A DNA stretch of 64,000 bases from positions 124,001-188,000 of the forward strand of contig NZ_FOPC01000009.1 of NCBI RefSeq assembly GCF_900113375.1, read 5' to 3'. The notes below the pieces were generated by a model. The model made no database searches. It saw only the letters and a list, made by a program, of their open reading frames with translations, and was not told the DNA's origin. A program made the position numbers and the translations under genes. Positions 1-8,064 of this stretch are shown here, one piece after another. Every line of letters begins with the position of its first letter. Within the stretch, counting starts at the first letter, position 1. The DNA is from Algoriphagus hitonicola. Lineage in GTDB: Bacteria > Bacteroidota > Bacteroidia > Cytophagales > Cyclobacteriaceae.

Positions 1-1
1 G

Positions 2-475
2 ATCACCGATTCCACCATCAATTACCTGAAAGCTCAAATCCAAGCCGGAGCGGATTTGGTCCAGATTTTTGACAGCTGGGCTGGAATTTTGGGTCCAAAG
101 CAATACCATGAATTTTCATTGAAATACATCGCTCAAATCTGTGATGCCATCGATGAGGTCCCTAAAACTGTTTTTGCAAAAGGAGCATTTTTTGCGCGGG
201 AGGAAATGGCAAAATTAACCTGTGAAACCATCGGTCTGGACTGGAATATGGGAATCGCCGAATCCCGAAAATTAATTGGGACAGAGAAAACGCTTCAAGG
301 AAATCTCGATCCTGCGGCGCTTTATGGCAATCCGGATCAAGTCAGAAAAGCTACCCAGGAAATGATGGAACAATTCAAAGGCTCACGGCACATTGCTAAT
401 CTGGGCCATGGTGTCTATCCCGACATTGATCCTGAGATGGTCAAAATCTTTATCCAAACGGTCAAAGAGTTTTAA
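2..475 (+). CDS. hemE: uroporphyrinogen decarboxylase, C-terminal part (5' truncated by window edge)
   Basis: This is the C-terminal 157 codons of HemE, which decarboxylates uroporphyrinogen III to coproporphyrinogen III in cytosolic haem synthesis. The open frame runs in from the left edge, so the true start lies outside. The segment [15 protein letters not shown], a conserved substrate-pocket region, is followed by an FAKGA segment, a GLDWNMGI segment and the late block [12 protein letters not shown], all in the order seen in full-length HemE. The C-terminus near residue FIQTVKEF is normal. Another haem gene, hemB, lies about 8 kb away on the other strand, so the pathway genes are near each other but not in one operon. 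Confidence 0.93.
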   Translation: MTDSTINYLKAQIQAGADLVQIFDSWAGILGPKQYHEFSLKYIAQICDAIDEVPKTVFAKGAFFAREEMAKLTCETIGLDWNMGIAESRKLIGTEKTLQGNLDPAALYGNPDQVRKATQEMMEQFKGSRHIANLGHGVYPDIDPEMVKIFIQTVKEF

Positions 476-529
476 ATTCGGACCACCGAAAAACCCGAAC
501 TTGGTTTGAAAAACTTATCGGTTTTGATC

Positions 530-1339
530 CTATCCAATAAGTTGGATCTTATCCCCGACTTTGATTTCTCCGGCTTCCAAAGCCACGGCATTTTGCCCGA
601 AAAGCACTTTGTTATTATTGGTTCTGTAGGTCGCCAAAGTTCTCAAGGGCTCTTTGCCTAATTCTGCCGTTTGCTGATCCACTGTGGTCATCACGCATCG
701 TGCGCAGGGCTTTACGACTTGGAAGTTCAAGTTTCCGATTTTCAATTTCCGCATAGAATCCTCCAGGTAAGGGGTCCCTCCCGAAAAGACAATATTGGGG
801 CGAAAACGATCCATTTTTACGGGGATATCCAGTCTCGAATTAAGATCATCCAAAGACGACTGACCGATGACCAAGTAAGGCATCCCATCTGCAAAACTGA
901 CAGTTTCGCCATTTACTGCATATTTTGGACTCACAGGACGATGTGATTGTTCAGTCATTTTGACTAGGATTACATCGAAACCCAAGCTATCGGAAAACCA
1001 TCGATCATAGTCCGAGCCGACTTTTTTCGCCTCCATCTGATCATCCCAAACGGTCACCAAGATCGACTCCTCTGTACATTCATCAAAAGGAATAAAAATT
1101 TGACTTTTCGGATCATTCTTTTGAAATACAGAAAGTCCATCTGCCTTGATTTCTACCTGAAGCAAAGCCATCTTGTGAATTTTGCGTTGGGATACAAACA
1201 TCCTATCAGGAGTGACCAACATCCATCTCCGATCATAGCGAAAGCCTCTTTCTCTGACTTCCGCGGATTCCACTCGGATCCCTCCGAGCGATTTGATCGG
1301 ATAAATAAAAATATCTTGTACCTCTAATTTTTCACTCAT
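530..1339 (-). CDS. MOSC domain protein with N-terminal beta-barrel (YcbX/MOCS-C type)
   Basis: The 269-residue protein opens with the MOSC N-terminal beta-barrel signature (IYPIKSLGGI, then RGFRYDRRWMLV) at residues 10-45 and ends with the MOSC domain, where KPCARCVMTTVD (about residues 211-222) holds the conserved cysteine expected to carry sulfur or contact molybdenum. Family members are molybdenum-cofactor-binding reductases or sulfur carriers, for example YcbX, which reduces N-hydroxylated bases. The exact substrate cannot be read from the sequence. It converges on hemE with a 54-nt gap. The ATG at 1339 gives the usual family length. Confidence 0.88.
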   Translation of the reverse strand: MSEKLEVQDIFIYPIKSLGGIRVESAEVRERGFRYDRRWMLVTPDRMFVSQRKIHKMALLQVEIKADGLSVFQKNDPKSQIFIPFDECTEESILVTVWDDQMEAKKVGSDYDRWFSDSLGFDVILVKMTEQSHRPVSPKYAVNGETVSFADGMPYLVIGQSSLDDLNSRLDIPVKMDRFRPNIVFSGGTPYLEDSMRKLKIGNLNFQVVKPCARCVMTTVDQQTAELGKEPLRTLATYRTNNNKVLFGQNAVALEAGEIKVGDKIQLIG

Positions 1340-1492
1340 TTCATTTCTATTATCAAGTGTTGATCATTCGTTTTTCTGGCTTACCTGAATTACCCAGAGC
1401 CCACCTCGGAGAAAAACCAAATTCGGCTTAATATAAAGTATCTTACATTATGGCTTTGCTGAAAAGCAAAGAAAAATACAGTGGATTTGGGA

Positions 1493-1618
1493 CTACCAAA
1501 AACAAAACGAGCCAAAAAGCCCGGAATTTTCTTCCAAATAGAAAATCAATCCAATCAGAAGTCCTACAGCGAGCCATCGAAGTCGCTCGGCTATTTTGTG
1601 AGTAAAATTCATCTTCAT
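1493..1618 (-). CDS. possible small membrane peptide, 41 aa
   Basis: A minus-strand frame from ATG 1618 to TAG 1493 encodes 41 residues: a charged N-terminus (MKMNFTHKIAERLRW), one hydrophobic stretch (LAVGLLIGLIFYL, about residues 16-28) and a short tail. This positive-inside, single-helix layout is typical of real small membrane proteins. No family is recognised. The upstream base composition gives no further support, and a chance frame in a 500-bp gap is possible. Confidence 0.3.
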   Translation of the reverse strand: MKMNFTHKIAERLRWLAVGLLIGLIFYLEENSGLFGSFCFW

Positions 1619-1782
1619 CTTAGTTTAGAGATGATGTATTCCGGTCAAAAGTTGCATGATCAATCGCTCAATTAAAAAAACTGCCAATTTCACAATTACC
1701 GATTAATTCTTCGTGCCAAAAACAGCGGGATCAACTCAAAAACTGCCAACGATTCTGACAATCTGACACGAAAATTCGGCAA

Positions 1783-1810
1783 TTAAGGGATGGCACAAGC
1801 ATTGAAGAAA
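1783..1810 (+). promoter_or_regulatory. candidate sigma-54-like (-24/-12) promoter of dnaK
   Basis: TGGCAC at 1791-1796 and TTGA at 1802-1805 place GG and GA exactly ten bases apart, the spacing of a sigma-54 -24/-12 element (consensus GG-N10-GC), with the last base deviating. Direct repeats CTGACA (1755-1760, 1763-1768) and CTGCCAA (1681-1687, 1743-1749) lie upstream, where an activator could bind. No TAnnTTTG box is seen between here and the dnaK ATG. Confidence 0.35.
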
Positions 1811-1851
1811 GGGAAGCATATCGAATTAGCAACTAAATAAAAATTATAATT

Positions 1852-3771
1852 ATGGGAAAAATTATAGGCATTGACTTGGGTACTACCAACTCCTGCGTAG
1901 CAGTCATGGAGGGAAATGAGCCTGTAGTCATCCAAAACAGTGAAGGCAGAAGAACCACACCGTCAATTGTGGCATTTCTGGACAATGGAAATGGAGAGCG
2001 AAAGGTAGGTGACCCAGCGAAACGTCAGGCCATTACCAATCCAGCCAATACCATTTCTTCAGTAAAACGATTTATGGGAAAGAAATTCTCTGAAGTTTCT
2101 GATGAGAAAAAGCATGCTTCCTATAAAGTAGAGCAAGGACCAAATGACACAGTAGCCATCAAAATTGGTGACCGCTCTTATACTCCTCAGGAGCTCTCGG
2201 CGATGATCCTTCAAAAAATGAAGAGTACCGCTGAAGATTTCTTGGGACAAGAAGTGACTGAAGCCGTCATCACCGTTCCGGCATATTTCAACGATTCCGA
2301 GCGTCAGGCGACCAAAGAAGCCGGACAAATCGCAGGTCTTGAGGTAAAACGTATCATCAATGAGCCTACCGCCGCCGCTTTGGCGTACGGTATGGACAAG
2401 AAAAACAGAGATATGAAAATCGCTGTGTATGACCTTGGTGGTGGTACCTTTGATATTTCTGTTCTCGAGCTCGGTGATGGTGTTTTCGAAGTAAAATCTA
2501 CCAATGGTGACGTTCACTTGGGTGGGGATGACTTTGATCAGGTAATTATTGACTGGCTAGCCAGCGAATTCAAGTCTGAAGAAGACATTGATTTGAAGCA
2601 GGATCCTATGGCGCTTCAGCGTCTGAAAGAAGCTGCTGAAAAAGCAAAAATTGAGCTTTCTAGCTCTTCTTCCACAGAAATCAACCTGCCTTATATCACG
2701 GCTACTCAGACCGGACCAAAGCACTTGGTCAGAACGCTGAGCAGATCAAAATTTGAGCAGCTTTCTGAAAATCTTGTAAAAAGATCCATGGATCCATGCA
2801 AAAAAGCCTTGGCTGATGCAGGTATGGATCCTTCAGAAATAGACGAGGTGATTTTGGTGGGTGGTTCTACCAGAATACCAAAAATTCAAGAAGAAGTAGA
2901 GAAATTCTTTGGCAAGAAACCATCTAAAGGGGTAAATCCTGATGAAGTGGTCGCTATCGGCGCTGCGATCCAAGGTGGTGTATTGACTGGAGAAGTGAAG
3001 GATGTACTTCTCTTAGATGTGACTCCTTTATCCCTTGGTATCGAAACAATGGGTGGAGTTTTCACCAAATTGATCGAATCCAACACTACTATCCCTACCA
3101 AAAAATCCGAGGTATTCTCCACCGCAGCTGATAATCAGCCTGCAGTAGATATCCATGTATTACAAGGAGAGCGCTCCATGGCCAAGGATAACAGAACGAT
3201 CGGAAGATTTCAGCTTTCTGATATTCCACCTGCACCACGCGGCGTACCTCAAATCGAAGTGACCTTCGACATTGATGCCAACGGTATCCTTAATGTATCT
3301 GCAAAGGACAAAGGAACCGGCAAAGAGCAAAAAATCAAGATTGAAGCTTCATCTGGACTTTCTCAAGAGGAAATCGACAGAATGAAAAAAGAAGCAGAGG
3401 CAAACGCAGCTACCGACAAAGCGGAGAAAGAAAAAATCGACAAACTCAATCAAGCTGACAGCTTGGTCTTCCAGACTGAAAAGCAACTGAAAGAATACGG
3501 AGACAAACTTTCTGAAGGAAACAAAACCGCCATCTCAGGTGCTTTGGAAACCCTCAAATCTGCACATCAAGCTCAAGACCTAGCTGGAATTGATGCCGCT
3601 ATGGAGGGATTGAACAAAGCTTGGGAAGCAGCCTCTCAGGAAATCTACAACGCCACTCAAGGTGCTGGAGCGCAGCCAGGTCCAGATGCCGGAGCAAGCT
3701 CAGGCACATCAGAATCCAGTGACGGAGTATCGGATGTAGATTACGAAGAAGTCAACGAAGACAAAAAATAA
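1852..3771 (+). CDS. dnaK: molecular chaperone DnaK (Hsp70)
   Basis: The 639-residue protein is full-length DnaK, the ATP-driven Hsp70 that binds exposed hydrophobic peptide segments in the cytosol with DnaJ and GrpE. The ATPase domain starts with [16 protein letters not shown] and contains the phosphate loop [14 protein letters not shown] (about residues 193-206) and [14 protein letters not shown]. The linker is [16 protein letters not shown], followed by the substrate domain, the helical lid and an acidic tail ending in [12 protein letters not shown]. It is monocistronic by position: a stem-loop follows within 40 nt. No dnaJ or grpE is adjacent. The upstream sigma-54-like element suggests stress control, but this is inference. 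Confidence 0.98.
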   Translation: MGKIIGIDLGTTNSCVAVMEGNEPVVIQNSEGRRTTPSIVAFLDNGNGERKVGDPAKRQAITNPANTISSVKRFMGKKFSEVSDEKKHASYKVEQGPNDTVAIKIGDRSYTPQELSAMILQKMKSTAEDFLGQEVTEAVITVPAYFNDSERQATKEAGQIAGLEVKRIINEPTAAALAYGMDKKNRDMKIAVYDLGGGTFDISVLELGDGVFEVKSTNGDVHLGGDDFDQVIIDWLASEFKSEEDIDLKQDPMALQRLKEAAEKAKIELSSSSSTEINLPYITATQTGPKHLVRTLSRSKFEQLSENLVKRSMDPCKKALADAGMDPSEIDEVILVGGSTRIPKIQEEVEKFFGKKPSKGVNPDEVVAIGAAIQGGVLTGEVKDVLLLDVTPLSLGIETMGGVFTKLIESNTTIPTKKSEVFSTAADNQPAVDIHVLQGERSMAKDNRTIGRFQLSDIPPAPRGVPQIEVTFDIDANGILNVSAKDKGTGKEQKIKIEASSGLSQEEIDRMKKEAEANAATDKAEKEKIDKLNQADSLVFQTEKQLKEYGDKLSEGNKTAISGALETLKSAHQAQDLAGIDAAMEGLNKAWEAASQEIYNATQGAGAQPGPDAGASSGTSESSDGVSDVDYEEVNEDKK

Positions 3772-3788
3772 AGATCTAAACCAACATG

Positions 3789-3826
3789 AGAGCGCCTGAG
3801 CATATCGCTCAGGATCTCTTCTTTTG
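3789..3826 (+). terminator. intrinsic terminator after dnaK
   Basis: CCTGAGC (3795-3801) pairs with GCTCAGG (3807-3813) around a five-base loop, followed by a T-rich tract (ATCTCTTCTTTT). It lies about 20 nt after the dnaK stop. Confidence 0.6.
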
Positions 3827-3827
3827 A

Positions 3828-3875
3828 GAGCCAAGAGTCAAGATGAAAATCGAGAATCTTGGCTCTTATTTCTTA
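3828..3875 (+). terminator. second stem-loop between dnaK and the GroES-family gene
   Basis: GAGCCAAGA (3828-3836) pairs perfectly with TCTTGGCTC (3857-3865) around a 20-base loop, followed by TTATTTCTT. It may be a second terminator for dnaK or a 5' structure of the GroES-family transcript, since the next start codon is only 27 nt downstream of the stem. Confidence 0.4.
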
Positions 3876-3891
3876 AATATCGAAAATCCAC

Positions 3892-4266
3892 ATGCAGCTC
3901 ACAGCCGATAACAAACTAAAAAATCTCATTGTCGTAGGGGATCGGGTATTGATCCGATTAAAAAAACCCAACGAAAAGACCGGTTCTGGACTTTACTTGC
4001 CTCCTGGCGTACAGGAAAAAGAAAAAGTACAGCAGGGATATATCATCAAAGCCGGACCGGGTTATCCTATCCCTTCTCCTGTGGAAGAGCACGAGCCTTG
4101 GATGGAAAATGATGAAAAAGTCAGGTACGTCCCCCTTCAGGCCAAAGAAGGAGATCTAGCTATATTTCTTTTATCCGGAGCCCATGAGGTGGTTTATGAA
4201 GGAGAAAAATATTTTATCGTTTCCCAAGGAGCTATTTTAATGCTCGAAAGAGAACAAGATCTTTAA
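3892..4266 (+). CDS. GroES-family co-chaperonin, divergent, without adjacent groEL
   Basis: The 124-residue protein has the GroES fold signature: GDRVLIRLKKP (residues 17-27), a mobile-loop-like segment EKTGSGLYLPPGVQEKEKVQQG (28-49), and the closing strands YEGEKYFIVSQGAILMLE. It is about 25-30 residues longer than usual because of an insertion after AGPG (PIPSPVEEHEPW and following, about residues 60-80), in the region where GroES forms its roof loop. GroES normally caps the GroEL ring and is encoded directly before groEL; here no groEL follows and a terminator does. It is probably a second GroES paralogue of Bacteroidota next to dnaK. Partner and role are not known from the sequence. Confidence 0.85.
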   Translation: MQLTADNKLKNLIVVGDRVLIRLKKPNEKTGSGLYLPPGVQEKEKVQQGYIIKAGPGYPIPSPVEEHEPWMENDEKVRYVPLQAKEGDLAIFLLSGAHEVVYEGEKYFIVSQGAILMLEREQDL

Positions 4267-4291
4267 ATGAAGGAGAAAAAGAATTAACCAA

Positions 4292-4325
4292 AAAGAGCTC
4301 GGATATTACGAGCTCTTTTATTTTT
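4292..4325. terminator. bidirectional terminator between the GroES-family gene and the repeat protein
   Basis: AAAGAGCTCG (4292-4301) and CGAGCTCTTT (4309-4318) form a ten-base perfect stem with a seven-base loop, with T tracts on both strands. It can serve both convergent genes, and it overlaps the last codons region of the minus-strand gene. Confidence 0.8.
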
Positions 4326-4686
4326 AATGCCACCAGAATTTTTTCTTTTTCAGGGCCTTGGGTTCAATATAGGAAGCTTTTGAATTTACCTTGACCTTCT
4401 TAGAATTTTCCCAAACTTTTTGATTCTTGGCTTCCAATCCTTTTGGATTGTTGATTTCGGTTCGGGTTTGGACATTCAGTGTTTTAGATTCACTAGTCCA
4501 AAATTTAGATGATTTGGCATTTACTCCTTTTTCAAACTGGGGGCTTTCAAAGGCTGTGAGTAAATTAACTTCTCTTTTTTTCTCCCAAATTTTCTGATTT
4601 TTTGCTTTCGGGCCTTTGGGCAAATCCTGCCCAAAAGAAAAACCTCCTATCATGAGAGTCGCAGCTAATAAAAGGGTCTTTTTCAT
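4324..4686 (-). CDS. small secreted protein with four PKG-x-x-AK-x-x-K-x-W repeats
   Basis: ATG 4686 gives 120 residues starting with a clear signal peptide (MKKTLLLAATLMIGGFSFG, then QDLP). An upstream in-frame ATG would add eight unrelated residues and is less likely. The mature part is built of about four imperfect copies of one unit: LPKGPKAKNQKIWEKKRE, FEKGVNAKSSKFWTSESK, NPKGLEAKNQKVWENSKK, and a shortened EPKALKKKKFWW at the end. Each copy keeps Gly or Ala, Ala-Lys, Lys and Trp. The protein is very basic. No family is recognised. It could be a periplasmic or surface polyanion-binding protein, but this is only inference. Confidence 0.7.
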   Translation of the reverse strand: MKKTLLLAATLMIGGFSFGQDLPKGPKAKNQKIWEKKREVNLLTAFESPQFEKGVNAKSSKFWTSESKTLNVQTRTEINNPKGLEAKNQKVWENSKKVKVNSKASYIEPKALKKKKFWWH

Positions 4687-4913
4687 ATCTCTGTATAATT
4701 GGGTACACAAAAGTATACAGAAATAAGACTTTTTTGTTTCGGAAATCAGTATTTATTTTAGGTATTATCCTGTTTTTTAAAATTTTATTCTTAAATACGA
4801 AATTTTTCAAGCTAAAAACAAGGTTAAATTTTAAGCTAATTTGTAAAACAACACCCTAAACTTCACTCTTTTGGATCATTTTTAATCCCTCAACCTTTCA
4901 AAGAACCCTCTTT

Positions 4914-4945
4914 ACTAAAAAAACCGAGGTGAAAATCACCCCGGC
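4914..4945 (-). terminator. terminator after the porin gene
   Basis: On the minus strand CCGGGGTG and CACCTCGG form an eight-base stem (one G-T pair) with a five-base loop at 4923-4943, followed by a run of T (plus-strand A run 4915-4921). It lies about 30 nt after the porin stop. Confidence 0.7.
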
Positions 4946-4972
4946 TTTTCTAACAATAGACCCTGTTTTTAA

Positions 4973-6145
4973 TTAGAATGCAAAAACGGCAGCAAGTAAA
5001 ACCGAAGAAAGATTTTTGGATGCTGCCAAATCTTTATTCATGAAAAACTCATTTTTCATGGTATCCAGTCTGAGTTCTGGTATGAGTGTCAGATTTTTTC
5101 CGATTTTGGCATTTCCAGACAATGTCACCGCAAATACAGATCCGTCTCCATCCTCATCGATTCCCACCACTCCATCGAGACCGTCATTAAAGACATTAAA
5201 ATATTCTCCCCGCAATCCCAACCCAAATTTTTCAGATGTAGTCGTTTGCAGATATCCTGCAAAGCCATAAAAGCCATAGCCATTCCCTCCGATTTCTTGA
5301 ATATCCGATCCACTGAACAATTCGCCGGATGCCGTACTATTGTAGGTGGTGTTCACTCCCACATACAAGGCCTCGGTTAGATTAAAACCAGTGGTCAAAT
5401 CGATCTGAAAGGTATTCCCCCCCGAACTTTGTCCATCAACTAAGGATCCGTCGTTGACCAGCTTTCCATCCTGATCTCCATAGACTAGGTTTAGGTAGGT
5501 ACTCCCCGCATCGGTAGAATACCCCAATTGAGCGCCGAGTGTATAGGTTCCGTTGAGGTTAAACTCCGTCATATCTGTCGGGTTCATCACCGATGTCATC
5601 AAGGAGAATTTATCTGACAAGGCAAAGTCAACCTTAAGTCCGGTATGGGAAAAAGGACCATAGGAAAACATATAGGAGGTAGAATAATTGAAATTACCGG
5701 TTGGTGAAATGACCTCATATCCCAGAAAGGTATTAAAATTACCCATTGTGAATGTCACCTTCTCGGAGACATTCCAATACACATATAATTGATTTAAGAT
5801 TTGAGAACTACCCGCTACTCCACCCCCGTAAAGCGGAGAACCAAAAACTGCATCTTCGCCTCTTGGTCCAAAGACCAAATCTACAACAGCCCCGATTTTT
5901 TCTCCTTCGTAAGTGGCGATAATATTGGCCATCCCTAGGGAGAAACCGGGTAAATTCCCAAATGAAGTGGCTGGAGCCATGGTATTTTCCCCTTTGTTTG
6001 GGGCATTTAAGTTGGACCGAAAATAGGCATCAACTGAACCTGAAAGCATCAGGGTAGGAGTATCACTTTCTGAGGTTTCTTGAGACAATACTACATGAGT
6101 GGAGCTAATCGCTACGCATAGAATTAGTAAGAATATATTTTTCAT
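4973..6145 (-). CDS. outer-membrane beta-barrel porin-like protein
   Basis: From ATG 6145 the protein has 390 residues and a signal peptide (MKNIFLLILCVAISSTHVVLSQ). An upstream in-frame ATG at 6199 would put 18 unlikely residues before it. The mature protein alternates short strands rich in aromatic, Gly, Asn and Thr residues with turns, and ends in a phenylalanine (VLLAAVFAF), the usual C-terminal signal for barrel insertion. It resembles the phosphate-porin/Bbp2-type barrels of Bacteroidota that open with SGSVDAYFRSN. It lies 107 nt downstream of amt on the same strand, so it may be co-expressed with the ammonium transporter and let small nitrogen compounds cross the outer membrane. That role is inference. 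Confidence 0.8.
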   Translation of the reverse strand: MKNIFLLILCVAISSTHVVLSQETSESDTPTLMLSGSVDAYFRSNLNAPNKGENTMAPATSFGNLPGFSLGMANIIATYEGEKIGAVVDLVFGPRGEDAVFGSPLYGGGVAGSSQILNQLYVYWNVSEKVTFTMGNFNTFLGYEVISPTGNFNYSTSYMFSYGPFSHTGLKVDFALSDKFSLMTSVMNPTDMTEFNLNGTYTLGAQLGYSTDAGSTYLNLVYGDQDGKLVNDGSLVDGQSSGGNTFQIDLTTGFNLTEALYVGVNTTYNSTASGELFSGSDIQEIGGNGYGFYGFAGYLQTTTSEKFGLGLRGEYFNVFNDGLDGVVGIDEDGDGSVFAVTLSGNAKIGKNLTLIPELRLDTMKNEFFMNKDLAASKNLSSVLLAAVFAF

Positions 6146-6252
6146 TTTACTTTTGAATGTTGGTGAATGATAGAGTTGACCAATAGGACCCTGACCCAAT
6201 CGAAAGAGAGTCGCGTTTTTTTTCTTTGGGCAGGGTTCTTTATTTTTTTTGA

Positions 6253-7548
6253 TTATTCGTCAAAGACGATGGTATATCCTCGGATTCCATGTTCGTGAGA
6301 ATCCAGTCCAGTTCGCTCATGCTCTTCTGAAACCCGGATTCCCACAGTCTTTTTCAACAGGAAGAAAATACCAAATGCCGCAGTGAAGGCAGTAGCCCCG
6401 CAGATGGCCACACCGATAAGCTGAGTAATAAAGGAGTGATCAGGATTTGTGGAGAAAATCCCAACGGCTAAGGTCCCCCAGATTCCGCAGGTGAGGTGAA
6501 CCGATACAGCGCCTACGACATCATCTAGCTTCATCCGGTCCAATAAAATTGCCGAAAGCACCACCAAAATTCCTCCGATAAATCCTACCAATACCGCAGA
6601 TCCTGGATTAATGACATCCGCACCTGCGGTAATCGACACCAAGCCTGCCAAAATACCATTCAGCACCATACCCAAATCCAGTCGCTTAAAGGTAAAGTAG
6701 GCCGTTAAAAATCCTCCCAACCCACCAGCACAGGCCGCAAGTGAAGTTGTCACCAATACAAAAGACACTAATCCCGGGTCTGCCGAAAGGACAGAGCCTC
6801 CATTGAACCCAAACCAGCCCAACCAAAGCAAAAAGACACCGATGACAGCAAGAGGAACACTCGCACTTGGTTTTTCGATGGTTTTTCCATTGACATATTT
6901 TCCAATTCGGGGACCGACCAAAATCACTCCAGCCAATGCTCCCCATCCACCCACTGAGTGGACAAGCGTACTCCCCGCAAAATCATAGAAGCCCATTTCA
7001 TTCAGAGCTCCACCTCCCCATTTCCAGCTTCCAATGATTGGATAAACTAGTCCGACAAAAAGCAGGGTAAAAAACAGATATGCTCCTAATTTGACCCGCT
7101 CGGCAATCGCACCGGAAACTATCGTGGCGGCGGTGGCTGCAAACATCGCCTGAAACAGAAAATCGGTCCAGTACGTGTAGCCTCCATTTGCATATCCGGA
7201 TGTGATATCCGCAGAGCCCGGGGCAAACCAAAACATATTCCACCCTGCTGAGTCAAAACTCAACCAGCCTGGAACATCAAATCCGGGATACATTAAATAA
7301 AACCCTATGGCAGCATAGGAAATTATCCCGATAATGGGAGTCACGGTATTCTTAAACAGAATATTCACCGTGTTTTTGGCTTGACCAAAGCCGGCCTCCA
7401 CTCCGGCAAAACCCAGGTGCATGATAAATACCAGCGCCGTGGACAACATCATCCAGACATTGTTTGTGGTCAGGATGTTTTGGGATATCTCCAGAGAGAG
7501 ATCCATCGCGGCCATGTCATTGGCCAACAGGGTTGCAAAATTCTTCAT
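6253..7548 (-). CDS. amt: ammonium transporter
   Basis: The 431-residue protein is an Amt/MEP/Rh channel that moves ammonium across the inner membrane. Family marks include WMMLSTALVFIMHLGFAGVE at the first helix (residues 32-51), DFAGSTLVHSVGGWGAL with the first pore histidine (about 190-206), GWFGFNGGSVL, and LTCGIWGTLAVGIF with the second pore histidine (about 353-366). Eleven hydrophobic segments are expected. ATG 7548 is the only sensible start. No glnK/glnB regulator lies beside it, unlike the common amt-glnK pair. It leads a probable two-gene unit with the porin. Confidence 0.96.
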   Translation of the reverse strand: MKNFATLLANDMAAMDLSLEISQNILTTNNVWMMLSTALVFIMHLGFAGVEAGFGQAKNTVNILFKNTVTPIIGIISYAAIGFYLMYPGFDVPGWLSFDSAGWNMFWFAPGSADITSGYANGGYTYWTDFLFQAMFAATAATIVSGAIAERVKLGAYLFFTLLFVGLVYPIIGSWKWGGGALNEMGFYDFAGSTLVHSVGGWGALAGVILVGPRIGKYVNGKTIEKPSASVPLAVIGVFLLWLGWFGFNGGSVLSADPGLVSFVLVTTSLAACAGGLGGFLTAYFTFKRLDLGMVLNGILAGLVSITAGADVINPGSAVLVGFIGGILVVLSAILLDRMKLDDVVGAVSVHLTCGIWGTLAVGIFSTNPDHSFITQLIGVAICGATAFTAAFGIFFLLKKTVGIRVSEEHERTGLDSHEHGIRGYTIVFDE

Positions 7549-8002
7549 AGGTTTGAGATTAAATTTGAACTTTTTTCAAAATTTTATTGGGTTAAAATGA
7601 AATTCAGCCCAAACGAATGTAAAGTAATTTTGTTCAATAAAAAAAATCACTTTTTCATTTATAACCATTTTTTATTGATTTTATGATTGTTTTTAATACC
7701 TATTATTGAAAATAATTCAATAAAAATGGATTTCTTGGCTGATTTTTAAACCTTCTAGTTAAAAAAATATTATTCTGTTTTCATATAGATAATTTTTTGA
7801 AATCGATTCCGAAAATGCAGAATCAGTATAAAAAATAATTATTACGGATACTAACGGAATTAAATTCTATTTTTAATATTTTTTTACAATATCATATTGT
7901 TTAGTGGATATTATCAAAAATATAAATTTTTAATCCTTGGGTATTTTTTTAACCTAAAAATCAATTTTTTACATTTTTTTGAAAAATTAGCCTCCTTTTT
8001 AA
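7549..8002. other. AT-rich 450-bp intergenic region upstream of amt
   Basis: This stretch is extremely rich in A and T and holds no coding frame with family features. It must contain the amt promoter on the minus strand, but I could not pick one convincing TAnnTTTG or -24/-12 box. Nothing else is seen. Confidence 0.4.
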
Positions 8003-8040
8003 AGGCAAAAAAGAAGATCTCCCTAAAAAAATGGAGATCT
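8003..8040 (-). terminator. terminator after hemB
   Basis: AGATCTCC (8015-8022) pairs with GGAGATCT (8033-8040) around a ten-base loop. On the minus strand the stem is followed by TTCTTTTTTGCC. It lies about 25 nt after the hemB stop. Confidence 0.8.
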
Positions 8041-8064
8041 CACCTACTTGGAATAACCTGAATT

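Larger units (their letters stand above)
1340..1851. other. 512-bp region upstream of dnaK
   Basis: This stretch separates the divergently transcribed MOSC gene and dnaK. It holds a possible 41-codon membrane-peptide ORF on the minus strand (1493-1618) and, in its last 170 bases, a cluster of short repeats (CTGCCAA twice, CTGACA twice) leading to a TGGCAC/TTGA element described separately. The 64-codon plus-strand frame at 1481-1675 has no family features and overlaps the membrane-peptide frame. Confidence 0.5.

Noticed and set aside
1481-1675. 64-codon plus-strand frame upstream of dnaK
   Set aside because: No hydrophobic core, domain or family wording; it overlaps the better minus-strand small frame and lies in the dnaK upstream region.
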